Counted from the stretch's first letter, positions 44,728 through 54,419 are shown. The stretch: DNA of 64,000 nt from Cyclobacteriaceae bacterium (GCA_028281285.1 JANQKF010000001.1:1-64000); one strand, 5' to 3'. A program made the numbers and translations. Notes: generated from the letters alone by a model not told the origin.

Positions 44728-45768
44728 ATGACTAGGAAAAAGCGTTGGAAAAGGAATGGTTTGATATTCATTGGGTTGCTCGGTATTATCTATATCTGGC
44801 AGTTCGAATTGGTGAATTATGGCCTGATGCAATTGCGTGGCCAGTTTCGTGTAGTTAATGGTTCTGTGCCTTTGGAGGAGTTCTTGGCTGATTCCACTAT
44901 TTCTGAAAATGATCGTTCTAAAGTCAAGCTTATTCTGGAAATCAGAGATTTTGCATTCAATGAGCTCGGTATTAACTACAGTGACAATTATACCTCAATA
45001 TTTGATCAAAAGGGAGAACCTTTAATGTGGGTAGTTTCTGCTTCTGATCGATTTGCCTTTCGGGCCAAACGTTGGAAGTTTCCGATCCTTGGCAGTTTTC
45101 CTTATAAAGGGTTTTTTAGTAAAGAGAAGGCACAGGAAGAATTTGACAGGATTGTAGCGGAGGAAGATCTTGATGTCCGTCTGAGAACTGCTGGAGGGTG
45201 GTCGACCTTGGGGTGGTTCAAAGATCCGGTATTATCCAATATGCTCAGGAGGTCTGAGGGAGATTTGGCAAGCTTAATCATTCATGAATTGACTCACGGC
45301 ACCTTGTTTGTCAAGGATAGTGTCACTTTTAATGAAAACCTTGCCACTTTTATTGGCGATAAAGGGGCAATTATGTTTATGGAGTCAAAGTATGGTAGGG
45401 TATCCCCCCGGGTTAGCGGTTATAAGAACGAACTGGCTGATGAGGAAACCTGGAAAGACTATATTTTGCAGGGAGCCCAACGGTTAGATAGTCTTTATAA
45501 AGAAATTGTTGATTTGCCAACAACGGAAAAGCAGGCAGCAAAGGACAGTTTGATAGCAGACATCAGAAGGAAGTATAATGAGCTACAATTTTATTCACCG
45601 GCTTACGAAGGGTATTTTGACAGGCGTAAACCCAACAATGCATTTTTTATGTCGTTTTTGAGGTATAACTCTCAGCAAGATGAATTGGAAAATGAGTTGC
45701 AATCGAAGTTTGGCGGAGATTTAAAAGCGTATTTAAACTATCTTAAAGAGACTCATCCTTCGTTGTGA
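44728..45768 (+). CDS. Putative membrane-anchored aminopeptidase (PF10023 type)
   Basis: 346 residues. An N-terminal hydrophobic anchor (about 11-27) follows a basic RKKRWKRN start. The zinc motif HELTHG (about 188-193) is followed by NENLATFIGDKGA, which supplies the third ligand. The upstream VRLRTAGGWSTLGWFKDPVLSNM is typical of this family of predicted aminopeptidases. It is likely periplasmic and membrane-bound. Substrate unknown. The DUF3108 gene follows closely. Confidence 0.8.
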   Translation: MTRKKRWKRNGLIFIGLLGIIYIWQFELVNYGLMQLRGQFRVVNGSVPLEEFLADSTISENDRSKVKLILEIRDFAFNELGINYSDNYTSIFDQKGEPLMWVVSASDRFAFRAKRWKFPILGSFPYKGFFSKEKAQEEFDRIVAEEDLDVRLRTAGGWSTLGWFKDPVLSNMLRRSEGDLASLIIHELTHGTLFVKDSVTFNENLATFIGDKGAIMFMESKYGRVSPRVSGYKNELADEETWKDYILQGAQRLDSLYKEIVDLPTTEKQAAKDSLIADIRRKYNELQFYSPAYEGYFDRRKPNNAFFMSFLRYNSQQDELENELQSKFGGDLKAYLNYLKETHPSL

Positions 45769-45805
45769 CAACTTTTCTGGTATGGCATTTGTCAATGTAG
45801 TTGTA

Positions 45806-46618
45806 ATGAATAGAATGAAAGTATTTTTTATTGGTGTCATTTTCCTTTTGGGCATTGGGCTCAGAGCACAGGAATATGCGCTTTCGGCCGAACCTCCATT
45901 CAATCCTGGTGAGGAAATTGAGTTTAAGGCTTCAGTAGGCTTTATAAAAGCTGCAGAGGCCCAGCTTAAGACGAGTGAGATCATCTACCAAATCAATGAT
46001 CGCCCTACTTATCGCATGGATATTAAGGCAAAAACTACTGGAATATTTGACTTAATTTCTTCAGTGAGAGACAATTGGGGTTCCTATTTTGATACGGCTC
46101 AATTCGTGCCACAGCGCTTTTATCGCTATATCAAGGAAGGTCGGTTTCGCAAAAATGAGATTCTTTATTTTGACCACAATAAAGATTCAGTTGTGGTGGC
46201 CAAGTTGGATAAAAAGACTAAACGACTTGAAAGCAAAACAGGACACGCCATCACCAAGAATGTTCAGGATATGGTCAGCGGCTATTATTACCTAAGGGCT
46301 ATAGACTTTTCGAAGCTCAACATAGGTGATGTAATCTCCATTGATACCTTCTTTGACGACAAACTCAAACCCTTTAAGGTCAAATTCATGGGCCGAGAAG
46401 TTATCAAAACTAAGCTAGGCCATATTAAAGCCCTGGTGCTGGTACCTCTTATGGAGAAGGATAGCCTATTTGTTGAGGACAATACACTCAAGGTTTGGAT
46501 ATCAGATGATCTGAATAAAATCCCACTCAAAGTCAAAGCAAAAATATATGTTGGCTATTTAGAAATCGATGTCAAAAAAGTCAAGAACTTACGACATCAA
46601 CTCGCTGTAACTGAGTAA
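45806..46618 (+). CDS. DUF3108 periplasmic protein
   Basis: 270 residues from the ATG giving MNRMKVFFIGV, with a signal peptide ending LRAQ. The DUF3108 barrel is seen in NPGEEIEFKASVGFIKAAEAQL, the turn TGIFDLISSVRD and DDKLKPFKVKFMGREVI, ending with a long antiparallel strand pair. The family is found in the periplasm of many Gram-negatives; function unknown. It forms a two-gene unit with the peptidase. Confidence 0.75.
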   Translation: MNRMKVFFIGVIFLLGIGLRAQEYALSAEPPFNPGEEIEFKASVGFIKAAEAQLKTSEIIYQINDRPTYRMDIKAKTTGIFDLISSVRDNWGSYFDTAQFVPQRFYRYIKEGRFRKNEILYFDHNKDSVVVAKLDKKTKRLESKTGHAITKNVQDMVSGYYYLRAIDFSKLNIGDVISIDTFFDDKLKPFKVKFMGREVIKTKLGHIKALVLVPLMEKDSLFVEDNTLKVWISDDLNKIPLKVKAKIYVGYLEIDVKKVKNLRHQLAVTE

Positions 46619-46630
46619 TATCAACTTTTG

Positions 46631-46663
46631 TTGACAACCTTTTTTTAAATTTAGATATCTTTG
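46631..46663 (+). promoter_or_regulatory. Promoter of the two-component operon
   Basis: TTG (46631-46633) and TATCTTTG (46656-46663) are 22 bp apart, placing the transcription start about 30 bp before the response-regulator ATG. Confidence 0.6.
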
Positions 46664-46702
46664 CTCACGCCTTTAGGCGGAACTAACAAACAACCATAAA
46701 AT

Positions 46703-47386
46703 ATGGCCAATAAGCAGAGCCATCGTGTGCTCGTGGTCGATGACGATTCAGATATCCTCGACCTACTTAAATACAACCTGGTAAAAGAAGGTTATGAAGT
46801 GAAAACTGCTGAAGATGGTGTGAAGGCAGTTGAACTAGCGAAGAATTTCAATCCCGATCTAATTTTATTGGATATCATGATGCCTCATCAGGATGGGGTG
46901 GAAACATGTCGTCAGTTGAGGGAAATGCCCGAAATGGCAAACACACACATCACTTTTTTGACTGCAAGAGCGGAGGAATATTCGGAGGTAGCAGCATTTG
47001 GTGTTGGTGCCGATGACTATATCATCAAACCAATCAAGCCCAGGGCATTGATGAGTCGGATTAGTGCGTTGTTCAGAAAAGAAAAGAAGAGCAAGTCTGT
47101 TCCGAAAATTGTAAGCGGTGACCTGTCAATTGATAAATCAAGCTATACGGTAGCTATAAAGGATAACAATTTCACCCTTCCCAAGAAGGAATTTGAATTG
47201 CTGTATTTTCTAGCCCAGAATCCCAATAAAGTATTCAGTAGAGATGATCTGTTGCAAAATATCTGGGGCACTGATGTTTACGTTCTTGCCAGAACGGTAG
47301 ATGTGCACATCAGAAAAGTAAGAGAAAAAATAGGGGATGGCTATATCGCCACTGTTAAAGGAGTAGGATATAAGTTCGAAGCGTAG
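46703..47386 (+). CDS. OmpR/PhoB-type response regulator
   Basis: 227 residues. Receiver domain (about 8-125) with the acidic pocket DDD at 13-15, phospho-acceptor Asp57 in LLDIMM, Thr in FLTARAEE and Lys in DDYIIKPIKP. The C-terminal winged helix (about 135-225) has LPKKEFELLYFLAQNP and the wing VKGVGYKFEA. It is translated with the kinase gene 2 bp downstream. The pair most resembles PhoB/PhoR, but the signal is not shown by sequence. Confidence 0.93.
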   Translation: MANKQSHRVLVVDDDSDILDLLKYNLVKEGYEVKTAEDGVKAVELAKNFNPDLILLDIMMPHQDGVETCRQLREMPEMANTHITFLTARAEEYSEVAAFGVGADDYIIKPIKPRALMSRISALFRKEKKSKSVPKIVSGDLSIDKSSYTVAIKDNNFTLPKKEFELLYFLAQNPNKVFSRDDLLQNIWGTDVYVLARTVDVHIRKVREKIGDGYIATVKGVGYKFEA

Positions 47387-47388
47387 TC

Positions 47389-48480
47389 ATGTTTTTCAAC
47401 TCACGAGTCGTAGCACTTTTTTTGGCCAGTATGGTGGCAGTGGTGACTACGGCTTTTTTGTGGTTGACTCCCAATGTTTCAACGCTTGCACTTGGCGTTA
47501 CATTCGTTTTAGCTTTTTCTTCTAGCTATTTACTCGTTTGGGTGACCTTCGAATTTCTCGTATTTAAGGAGATCGGTGAGATCTATAATGCACTCAATAA
47601 GCTTCGCAAGAAGGATTTTACCTTCATGGACAATGATGATGGGGTTCGTGACTCCAGAAACCCGCTGAAAAAGATCAATAGGGAAATATATACCTATGCC
47701 AAAAACCGACAGAAGGAAATAGAGGATCTAAGGCATATGGAAGCATTCAGGCGTGAGTTTCTTGCAGACGTTAGTCACGAACTGAAAACACCAGTATTCG
47801 CAGCGCAGGGCTATGTGCATACGTTGCTTGATGGGGCAATTAACGATAAGAAGGTTAGGGGAAAATTTCTTAAGAGAGCGGCAAAAAGTTTGGATAGACT
47901 TGATATCCTTATCCACGACCTATTGACATTATCTCAAATCGAAACGGGCCAATCAAAAATGAGATTTGAGTACTTCAATATTGTAGAATCTGCGACTGAA
48001 GTAATCGAGCAATTCGAAAATAAAGCTGAGAAGAAGAACTTGAAGGTTTCATTCGATGATGAATATACTAGTCCCATATTTGTATATGCCGATGCGGAAT
48101 GGATTTATAGAGTACTATTGAATCTGGTTTCAAACGCTATCAAGTACACTGATCAAGGGGAGGTAAAGGTAGGGTTTGAGGTCGGAGAAACAATTGTCAA
48201 GGTGTACGTGCGCGATACTGGACTTGGTATTCCACAAGATCACCTGAGCAGGGTATTCGAAAGATTTTTCCGCGTTGATAAAAGCCGTTCTAAAGAGAGA
48301 GGTGGTACAGGTCTTGGCCTCGCTATTGTCAAGCACATTATGGAAGCCCATAATTCCAAAGTAAGCGTACAAAGTGTGGAAGGAGAGGGCTCGACCTTCA
48401 GTTTTGAATTGCCAATCCAATCAGTTGAAACCACCGAGGAGATTAGCGAACAACTCGAAATGTTCGAAGAGGTGGTCTAA
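47389..48480 (+). CDS. Sensor histidine kinase (PhoR-like)
   Basis: 363 residues. Two transmembrane helices (about 8-27 and 33-58) with almost no periplasmic loop, a short cytosolic linker, then the HisKA H-box VSHELKTPVFA with His130 and the ATPase domain with the N box LLNLVSNAIKYTD, G1 DTGLGIP and G2 GGTGLGLAIV. The lack of a sensor domain suggests it senses through the membrane or a partner protein. Confidence 0.93.
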   Translation: MFFNSRVVALFLASMVAVVTTAFLWLTPNVSTLALGVTFVLAFSSSYLLVWVTFEFLVFKEIGEIYNALNKLRKKDFTFMDNDDGVRDSRNPLKKINREIYTYAKNRQKEIEDLRHMEAFRREFLADVSHELKTPVFAAQGYVHTLLDGAINDKKVRGKFLKRAAKSLDRLDILIHDLLTLSQIETGQSKMRFEYFNIVESATEVIEQFENKAEKKNLKVSFDDEYTSPIFVYADAEWIYRVLLNLVSNAIKYTDQGEVKVGFEVGETIVKVYVRDTGLGIPQDHLSRVFERFFRVDKSRSKERGGTGLGLAIVKHIMEAHNSKVSVQSVEGEGSTFSFELPIQSVETTEEISEQLEMFEEVV

Positions 48481-48491
48481 CGCTATTTTCA

Positions 48492-49199
48492 ATGAAATTC
48501 AAGTTCGAAAAAGCAATTCTCTATGAGGATGACCATTTTTTAGTTGTGGACAAACCTCCATTTATTGCTACCCTTGCAGATCGTCAGAGTGATCAGAATC
48601 TTCAACTTTTGGCTAAACATTACAATGACCAGTTAATTGCTTGCCACCGTCTTGATAAGGAAACTTCCGGGGTTCTTTTGATGGCCAAAGGTGAAGACGC
48701 GTACCGCCATGCGTCTCTTCAATTTGAACATCGGAAAATTAATAAGACGTACCATGCTGTAGTCGAAGGACTCCCTGAATTTGTCAATGAGGTATTAGAC
48801 TTTCCAATCTTACCACTTTCAAGAGGCAAGGTCAGAATTGACCTAAGAAAAGGTAAACCTTCGAATACATTAGTGAATACCATTGAAGTATTTAAACAAC
48901 ATAGTTTGGTAGAGTGCAAACCAACCACGGGTAGAATGCACCAGATTAGAATTCATTTGTCCAGGAAAGAAGCACCTATAGTGAATGATGAATTATATGG
49001 CGGAACACTACTTTATTTGTCGAAGCTGAAAAGGAATTATCACTTAAAAAAGGGAGTTGAAGAACGTCCGCTAATTCAGCGGTTTGCACTACATGCCAAA
49101 AGTATTGGTTTTGATAATTTTTCTGAACAAATCACGGTGGAATCAGATTATCCTAAGGATATGAATGTGCTGCTAAAGCAACTACGTCAGAACAAGTAA
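48492..49199 (+). CDS. RluA-family RNA pseudouridine synthase
   Basis: 235 residues. The catalytic Asp lies in CHRLDKETSGVLLMAKG (near 55-70), and KTYHAVVEG and TGRMHQIRIHLS are the standard RluA motifs. There is no S4 domain, so it resembles short RluA/RluC-like enzymes that modify uridines in rRNA or tRNA; the site cannot be predicted. It starts 11 bp after the kinase stop and may be co-transcribed. Confidence 0.88.
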   Translation: MKFKFEKAILYEDDHFLVVDKPPFIATLADRQSDQNLQLLAKHYNDQLIACHRLDKETSGVLLMAKGEDAYRHASLQFEHRKINKTYHAVVEGLPEFVNEVLDFPILPLSRGKVRIDLRKGKPSNTLVNTIEVFKQHSLVECKPTTGRMHQIRIHLSRKEAPIVNDELYGGTLLYLSKLKRNYHLKKGVEERPLIQRFALHAKSIGFDNFSEQITVESDYPKDMNVLLKQLRQNK

Positions 49200-49205
49200 T
49201 TTTTT

Positions 49206-51581
49206 ATGGTATCCTTGGTGTGCAAGAAAGTCGGTGTACTTTCTTTACTGCTCTTCTTATTATTTCTATCTACTTCACTTTATTCTCAGAACTTGGGAAG
49301 GTTAGAGGGGTTTGTTAAAGACGTCAAAACTGGTGATCCTCTTATTGGCGCTACGGTAAGAGTGATAGGTACAGAGCTTGGGTCTGTCACAGATGAACGA
49401 GGCTATTTTCTAATTGAAAATATCCCAACTCAATCTTACACTGTTGAAGCTCGGTTTCTGGGTTTTAAAAGTGAGCTCAAGTACAATGTGATTGTGCGCT
49501 CGGCAGGCAATGTCCCACTGGTATTCGAATTGCTGGAAGCTCTTGACGAACTGGGAGAAGTTGTCGTTACCGCGAGTCCATTCATCAAGAAAGCCGAAGC
49601 CCCAAATTCCATTCAGAATTTGTCGAGGGAAGAAATTGCCACTTACCCGGGGGGAAACAATGATATTGCCAAGGTGGTACAATCACTTCCGGGAGTCTCA
49701 GGCTCTGTGGGATTTAGAAATGATGTTATTATTCGTGGTGGAGCACCTAGCGAAAATGTCTATTATTTGGATGGTGTCGAGATCCCAAACATCAATCACT
49801 TTGCCACTCAAGGGAGTGCAGGGGGACCGGTGGGCTTGTTGAATGTTTCTTTCATAGAAGATGTGACACTCAGTACCAGTGCATTTGGAGCACAATATGA
49901 CAATGCCTTATCAGGAGTCCTTCAATTCAACCAAAGAACGGGCAACCCGAAACGCCCTGGCTACAATTTCAGGTTAGGTGCGAGTGAAGCTGCATTTACT
50001 TTTGAAGGACCTTTGTCGAAGTCTAAGAACAGTGACCTTGCTCGTACAACCTATATTGTTTCGGCTCGAAGGTCTTATTTACAGTTCTTATTTAAATTGA
50101 TTGATCTTCCTTTTTTGCCGGATTACTGGGATTATCAATACAAAATCAATCATAAAATTGACGACAAGAATGAGTTAAACCTCATTGGTATTGGCTCGAT
50201 CGATGATTTTAGTGTTAATCGACCAGATGATATTACAGAAGAACAGCAGGCAATTCTCGATCAAATCTCCATCATCCAGCAAAGGACCAATACTATTGGG
50301 TTAAGCTGGAAAAGCCGATTTAACAACGGGTTTTTAAGAACAACGATCAGCAATAATTTTCTAACCAATAAATTTCAGCGATTCAGAGACAATGAGAATA
50401 AACAAGGGCTTCTTTTTGGTAATGATGCCACCGAGATTGAAACCAAGTTTCGTTTCGAATGGACCAAATTTGTGAACAGTTGGACTTTTTCAGCTGGGAC
50501 ATTATTTCAGACTAGTAGCTACGAAAACGAGACTGATGATCTCGAAAATAATATTTCCTTTAGCTCAGACCTTAACTTTGAGCGCTATGGTCTGTTTGGG
50601 CAAATAGCGAAATCCTCATCGGATGAAAAATTGGTTGCCTCCCTAGGCTTCAGGTTAGATGGAGACTCTTTTTCCGAAGGAGGTTCCAACATTTTCAATA
50701 ATTTTTCTCCCAGGTTTTCGATTTCCTATGCTCTAAGCAATCGCTGGACGGTGAATGGCTCTGCGGGTATCTACTATAAAATTCCGCCTATGACGATTCT
50801 CGGATTCCAGGATAATAGTGGGGTTTTTGTCAATCAGTCGGCAAAGTACATCAGAAGTGATCATATGGTTTTGGGTCTGGAGTTTATCCCAAAACAAGCT
50901 ACTCGATTTACGCTGGAGGGGTTCTATAAAAGGTATGATAACTATCCTGTCTCTGTTCGAAACGGAGTTTCCCTGGCTAACCTGGGAGGAGATTTTGAGG
51001 TGTTTGGTAGTGAAGAGATTATCAGTAACGGTAAAGGAAGGGCTTATGGAATGGAATTTCTATATCAACAAAAATTAACCAATAGATTTTATGGCATCTT
51101 GGCATATACGCTGTTTTGGAGTGAATATACTGATGTTAGCAGAGCGGTGTTTAGGCCTGCTTTGTGGGACAATCGTCACCTTCTGACATTTACGGGAGGT
51201 TATAAATTGAATAATAACTGGGAGCTTGGAATCAGAACAAGATACCTCGGAAGAGCACCTTTCATTCCAGTCGATGTAGCCGCTACGGAGTTGGTGTATC
51301 CTACCATTGTGAATGACTTCTCTCGAATTGGCGATGAAAGGCTTCAGGCCTTTAATTCAACCGATATTCGTATTGATAAAAAATGGAACTACAAAAACTG
51401 GTCACTGAACGTATTTTTTGAGGTGACAAATATTCTTGGGAGTGACTTGCCCCAACCCCCTCAATACGGATTGGATTTGGACGACAACGGACTAGTAATT
51501 TTACCACAGATGCTGATTCGGATTGAGGAAGAAAACAACAGCGCTACTATACCGACATTTGGAGTTGTCATCGACTTTTAA
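49206..51581 (+). CDS. TonB-dependent outer-membrane receptor
   Basis: 791 residues. Signal peptide (about 1-28), a carboxypeptidase-regulatory-like beta domain (about 31-115, LEGFVKDVKTGDPLIGATV), a plug (about 125-235, IAKVVQSLPGVSGSVGFRNDVIIRGG) and a 22-strand barrel to the C-terminus. No SusD partner follows, so it is not a standard SusCD pair. It imports an unknown ligand using TonB energy. It starts 6 bp after the pseudouridine synthase stop. Confidence 0.92.
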   Translation: MVSLVCKKVGVLSLLLFLLFLSTSLYSQNLGRLEGFVKDVKTGDPLIGATVRVIGTELGSVTDERGYFLIENIPTQSYTVEARFLGFKSELKYNVIVRSAGNVPLVFELLEALDELGEVVVTASPFIKKAEAPNSIQNLSREEIATYPGGNNDIAKVVQSLPGVSGSVGFRNDVIIRGGAPSENVYYLDGVEIPNINHFATQGSAGGPVGLLNVSFIEDVTLSTSAFGAQYDNALSGVLQFNQRTGNPKRPGYNFRLGASEAAFTFEGPLSKSKNSDLARTTYIVSARRSYLQFLFKLIDLPFLPDYWDYQYKINHKIDDKNELNLIGIGSIDDFSVNRPDDITEEQQAILDQISIIQQRTNTIGLSWKSRFNNGFLRTTISNNFLTNKFQRFRDNENKQGLLFGNDATEIETKFRFEWTKFVNSWTFSAGTLFQTSSYENETDDLENNISFSSDLNFERYGLFGQIAKSSSDEKLVASLGFRLDGDSFSEGGSNIFNNFSPRFSISYALSNRWTVNGSAGIYYKIPPMTILGFQDNSGVFVNQSAKYIRSDHMVLGLEFIPKQATRFTLEGFYKRYDNYPVSVRNGVSLANLGGDFEVFGSEEIISNGKGRAYGMEFLYQQKLTNRFYGILAYTLFWSEYTDVSRAVFRPALWDNRHLLTFTGGYKLNNNWELGIRTRYLGRAPFIPVDVAATELVYPTIVNDFSRIGDERLQAFNSTDIRIDKKWNYKNWSLNVFFEVTNILGSDLPQPPQYGLDLDDNGLVILPQMLIRIEEENNSATIPTFGVVIDF

Positions 51582-51610
51582 TTGGAATCTGAGTCGATCT
51601 GTAGCTAAAA

Positions 51611-51641
51611 CTTGCGACTTGTCACTTGCGACTTGAAACTT
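51611..51641. repeat. Heptanucleotide repeat tract (CTTGNNA)
   Basis: Units CTTGCGA, CTTGTCA, CTTGCGA, CTTGAAA and CTT follow without interruption, upstream of the rplM promoter. They are of the same type as the tract at 28252-28279. Confidence 0.65.
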
Positions 51642-51679
51642 ATGCTGTGAAACTCTCTCGAATTATTTCCAAAGCTACG

Positions 51680-51710
51680 TTGGAATTCAAAAATCAAACT
51701 TCTATCTTTG
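51680..51710 (+). promoter_or_regulatory. Promoter of the rplM-rpsI-rpsB-tsf cluster
   Basis: TTG (51680-51682) and TATCTTTG (51703-51710) are separated by 20 bp, a near-ideal Bacteroidota promoter, about 50-60 bp upstream of the rplM start. Confidence 0.7.
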
Positions 51711-51768
51711 TGTCCCTTTTTACAGGAAGGGTTTAATAAAGTACTAAAAGTCAATAAAATATACCGAA

Positions 51769-52212
51769 GTGGATACGCTAAGTTACAAGACGGTTTCGGC
51801 TAATAAAGCTACTGTAGATAAGCAGTGGGTAGTGGTAGATGCAGACTCAAAAGTTTTGGGTCGATTGGCCAGTGAAGTAGCCAAGATGATCAGAGGCAAA
51901 AACAAGCCTAATTATACTCCTCATGTGGATTGTGGAGATAACGTGATCGTAATCAATGCTGATAAAGTCAAATTGACTGGCAAGAAGTGGGACGACCGAG
52001 TTTACCTGAGATACACCGGATATCCGGGCGGTCAGAGAGCTACAACTCCAAGACAGTTGAAAGCTAAGTCTTCTACACTTTTAGTAGAAAGAGCGGTGAG
52101 AGGGATGTTGCCTAAATCAAGATTGGGAAGATCGATCTTCCACAACCTTTATGTTTATGAAGGCACTGAGCACCCACATGAAGCTCAACAACCTAAAGAA
52201 GTTAATATTTAA
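51769..52212 (+). CDS. rplM: 50S ribosomal protein L13
   Basis: 147 residues with a GTG start. Typical L13 sequence: WVVVDADSKVLGRLASEVA, IRGKNKPNYTPHVDCGD and the conserved RGMLPKSRLGR segment. It assembles early into the large subunit. It forms an operon with rpsI (12-bp gap). Confidence 0.97.
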   Translation: MDTLSYKTVSANKATVDKQWVVVDADSKVLGRLASEVAKMIRGKNKPNYTPHVDCGDNVIVINADKVKLTGKKWDDRVYLRYTGYPGGQRATTPRQLKAKSSTLLVERAVRGMLPKSRLGRSIFHNLYVYEGTEHPHEAQQPKEVNI

Positions 52213-52224
52213 GAAATCAGATAG

Positions 52225-52611
52225 ATGGAAGTAATTAGCACAATTGGAAGAAGGAAAACATCTGTAGCCAGGCTTTACATGGAGGCTGGTAAAGGTAATA
52301 TCACTGTCAATGGCCGTGATTTGGGTACCTATTTCCCTTCTGATGTTCTTCAAATTATCGTGAAGCAACCTTTGACGACTGTTGAGCAAACCAGCAACTT
52401 TGACATTAAAGTGAATGTTGATGGTGGTGGATTGACTGGTCAGGCAGAAGCCATCCGACTAGCGATTGCCAGAGCGCTTTGCGAAGCTGATACTGAAAAC
52501 AGAGGTCCTTTGAAGAGAGAAGGATTCCTTACCAGAGACCCTAGAATGGTTGAGCGTAAGAAATTCGGTAGAAGAAAAGCGAGAAGAGCGTTCCAGTTCA
52601 GTAAGCGTTAA
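52225..52611 (+). CDS. rpsI: 30S ribosomal protein S9
   Basis: 128 residues. Starts [16 protein letters not shown] and ends with the basic tail [17 protein letters not shown], whose final Lys-Arg contacts P-site tRNA. It lies between rplM and rpsB. Confidence 0.97.
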   Translation: MEVISTIGRRKTSVARLYMEAGKGNITVNGRDLGTYFPSDVLQIIVKQPLTTVEQTSNFDIKVNVDGGGLTGQAEAIRLAIARALCEADTENRGPLKREGFLTRDPRMVERKKFGRRKARRAFQFSKR

Positions 52612-52635
52612 TCGATTTTATACTATATATAAATA

Positions 52636-53424
52636 ATGTCTAAACTAGAGTACAAAGACTTACTTGATGCTGGTGTCCACTTTGGACACTTAACGAGAAA
52701 GTGGGATCCGAAAATGGCGCCATATATCTTCATGGAGAGAAATGGCATCCACATTATCGATCTGAATAAAACTCTTAATTGCCTCGACCAAGCATCATCC
52801 GCAGTTAAGAATATCGTACGTTCCGGAAGGAAGGTAATGTTTGTGGCTACCAAAAAGCAGGCGAAAGAAATCGTTGCTACGGAAGCTGCAAGACTGAACA
52901 TGCCTTTCGTTACGGAAAGATGGCTTGGTGGTATGTTGACGAATTTCGCAACTATCAGAAAGTCATTGAAGAAGCTGGCTTCCATCGACAAGTTGATGAA
53001 AGACGAAGCTTACCTAAACCTTGCAAAAAGGGAAAGATTGATGAAGACTCGTGAAAAAGCGAAGTTGGAGAGAATTCTTGGCGGTATTACCGATTTAACA
53101 AGATTGCCAGCTGCACTTTTCGTGGTTGACATCAAAAGAGAGCATATTGCAGTTGCGGAGGCTCAAAAATTGAATATCCCTGTATTTGCTTTGGTCGACA
53201 CTAACTCTGATCCTAATCAAGTTGATTTCCCAATCCCAGGTAATGACGATGCTTTCAAGTCTATCGAAATCATTACTAAGGCTGTGGGTAAAGCAATCGA
53301 AGAAGGGCTTCAGGAAAGAAGAAAAGAGAAAGAGGAGAGAGACAGAGAGCGTGAGGAAGCAGCTAAAAAAGCTGTTGACGAGCAACCACAACCAGAAGCA
53401 GAAGCAGCTAAAGAAGAAGCGTAA
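52636..53424 (+). CDS. rpsB: 30S ribosomal protein S2
   Basis: 262 residues. Begins [19 protein letters not shown], with [10 protein letters not shown] and the coiled-coil insertion in the middle. The C-terminus is an acidic and basic low-complexity extension ([14 protein letters not shown] type), as in other Bacteroidota. It is followed by a hairpin and tsf. Confidence 0.97.
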   Translation: MSKLEYKDLLDAGVHFGHLTRKWDPKMAPYIFMERNGIHIIDLNKTLNCLDQASSAVKNIVRSGRKVMFVATKKQAKEIVATEAARLNMPFVTERWLGGMLTNFATIRKSLKKLASIDKLMKDEAYLNLAKRERLMKTREKAKLERILGGITDLTRLPAALFVVDIKREHIAVAEAQKLNIPVFALVDTNSDPNQVDFPIPGNDDAFKSIEIITKAVGKAIEEGLQERRKEKEERDREREEAAKKAVDEQPQPEAEAAKEEA

Positions 53425-53448
53425 ATCTTCAAACTATAGATTACATCA

Positions 53449-53486
53449 AAAGTTGAACATTGGATTTCGTTTCGGTGTTCAACTTT
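53449..53486 (+). terminator. Hairpin between rpsB and tsf
   Basis: AAAGTTGAACA / TGTTCAACTTT form a perfect 11-bp stem with a 16-nt loop, followed by TATTTTA. It could be a partial terminator or attenuator that lowers tsf relative to rpsB. Confidence 0.55.
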
Positions 53487-53523
53487 TATTTTAACGAGTA
53501 GCAAAAAAGAAAGGAATATAAAA

Positions 53524-54354
53524 ATGGCTATTACAGCACAAGAAGTAAACAAGCTAAGACAAATGACCGGTGCCGGCATGATGGATTGTAAAAAGGCACT
53601 TGTTGAAGCTGATGGTGATTTCGACAAGGCAATCGAAATCCTTAGAAAAAAAGGTCAGAAGCTATCTGAAAAGAGAGCCGACAGAGCTACCACTGAAGGT
53701 TCAGTATTTGTGAGAAGAAGTCAAGATGCTGCTGAGGCAGTGTTGGTAACCTTCACCTGTGAGACTGACTTCGTGGCTAAGAACGAAGACTTCCAGGCAC
53801 TTGGAAATGAAATCGCTGATGCAGCAATGAGCAATAAACCTGCTGATCTCGATGGATTGAAAGCCCTTGATATGGGTGGTCAATCTGTACAAGAGAAAGT
53901 GACTGAATTGCTTGGTAAAATTGGTGAGAAGCTTGAAGTAACCAACTATGAGGTGTTGACAGGCGAGCGAGTAGTTTCTTATATCCACTCTAATGGTAAG
54001 CTTGGTGTATTGGTTGCATTGACCGGAGTGAATGGAACTGATGTAGACGAAGCTGGTAAAGACGTAGCAATGCAAATTGCGGCTATGAACCCTGTTGCTG
54101 TTGATAAGGACGGTGTTGATGCTTCCGTGGTCGAGAAGGAAATCGAAATTGGTAAGGAGCAGGCAAGACAAGAAGGTAAGCCTGAGGCTATGCTTGAGAA
54201 AATTGCCATGGGTAAGCTGAACAAGTTCTACAAAGAGAACACCTTGTTGAGTCAGTCTTTTGTGAAAGACCCTAAGCAGTCTATCCAACAATACCTTGAT
54301 GGTGTAACCAAAGGATTAACCGTATCGAGCTTCAAGAGAGTTGCGATCGGATAA
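53524..54354 (+). CDS. tsf: Elongation factor Ts
   Basis: 276 residues. The N-terminal UBA-like region reads VNKLRQMTGAGMMDCKKALVEADGD. The TDFVAKNEDF motif inserts into EF-Tu to expel GDP. Two dimerisation-core subdomains follow. Last gene of the cluster, ending at a strong terminator. Confidence 0.97.
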   Translation: MAITAQEVNKLRQMTGAGMMDCKKALVEADGDFDKAIEILRKKGQKLSEKRADRATTEGSVFVRRSQDAAEAVLVTFTCETDFVAKNEDFQALGNEIADAAMSNKPADLDGLKALDMGGQSVQEKVTELLGKIGEKLEVTNYEVLTGERVVSYIHSNGKLGVLVALTGVNGTDVDEAGKDVAMQIAAMNPVAVDKDGVDASVVEKEIEIGKEQARQEGKPEAMLEKIAMGKLNKFYKENTLLSQSFVKDPKQSIQQYLDGVTKGLTVSSFKRVAIG

Positions 54355-54383
54355 TCTTTTTAAGAGATAATAAAAGTGAATAA

Positions 54384-54407
54384 AAGGCTTCCTGAAAAGG
54401 AGGCCTT
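54384..54407 (+). terminator. Terminator of the ribosomal protein/tsf cluster
   Basis: AAGGCTTCCT pairs with AGGAGGCCTT around a GAAA tetraloop (10 bp, one wobble), followed by TTTTT. Confidence 0.85.
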
Positions 54408-54419
54408 TTTTAATACCCA

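Noticed and set aside
49206-51581. SusC-type polysaccharide-utilisation locus
   Set aside because: No SusD partner or glycoside hydrolases follow the receptor, and the next genes are ribosomal.
51611-51641. Heptamer tract as a CRISPR array or a tandem protein-coding repeat
   Set aside because: Units are only 7 bp without spacers, and the tract is not in a coding frame.
53701-54291. 196-codon minus-strand frame inside tsf
   Set aside because: It is the antisense shadow of a highly conserved EF-Ts gene with codon bias that suppresses stops.
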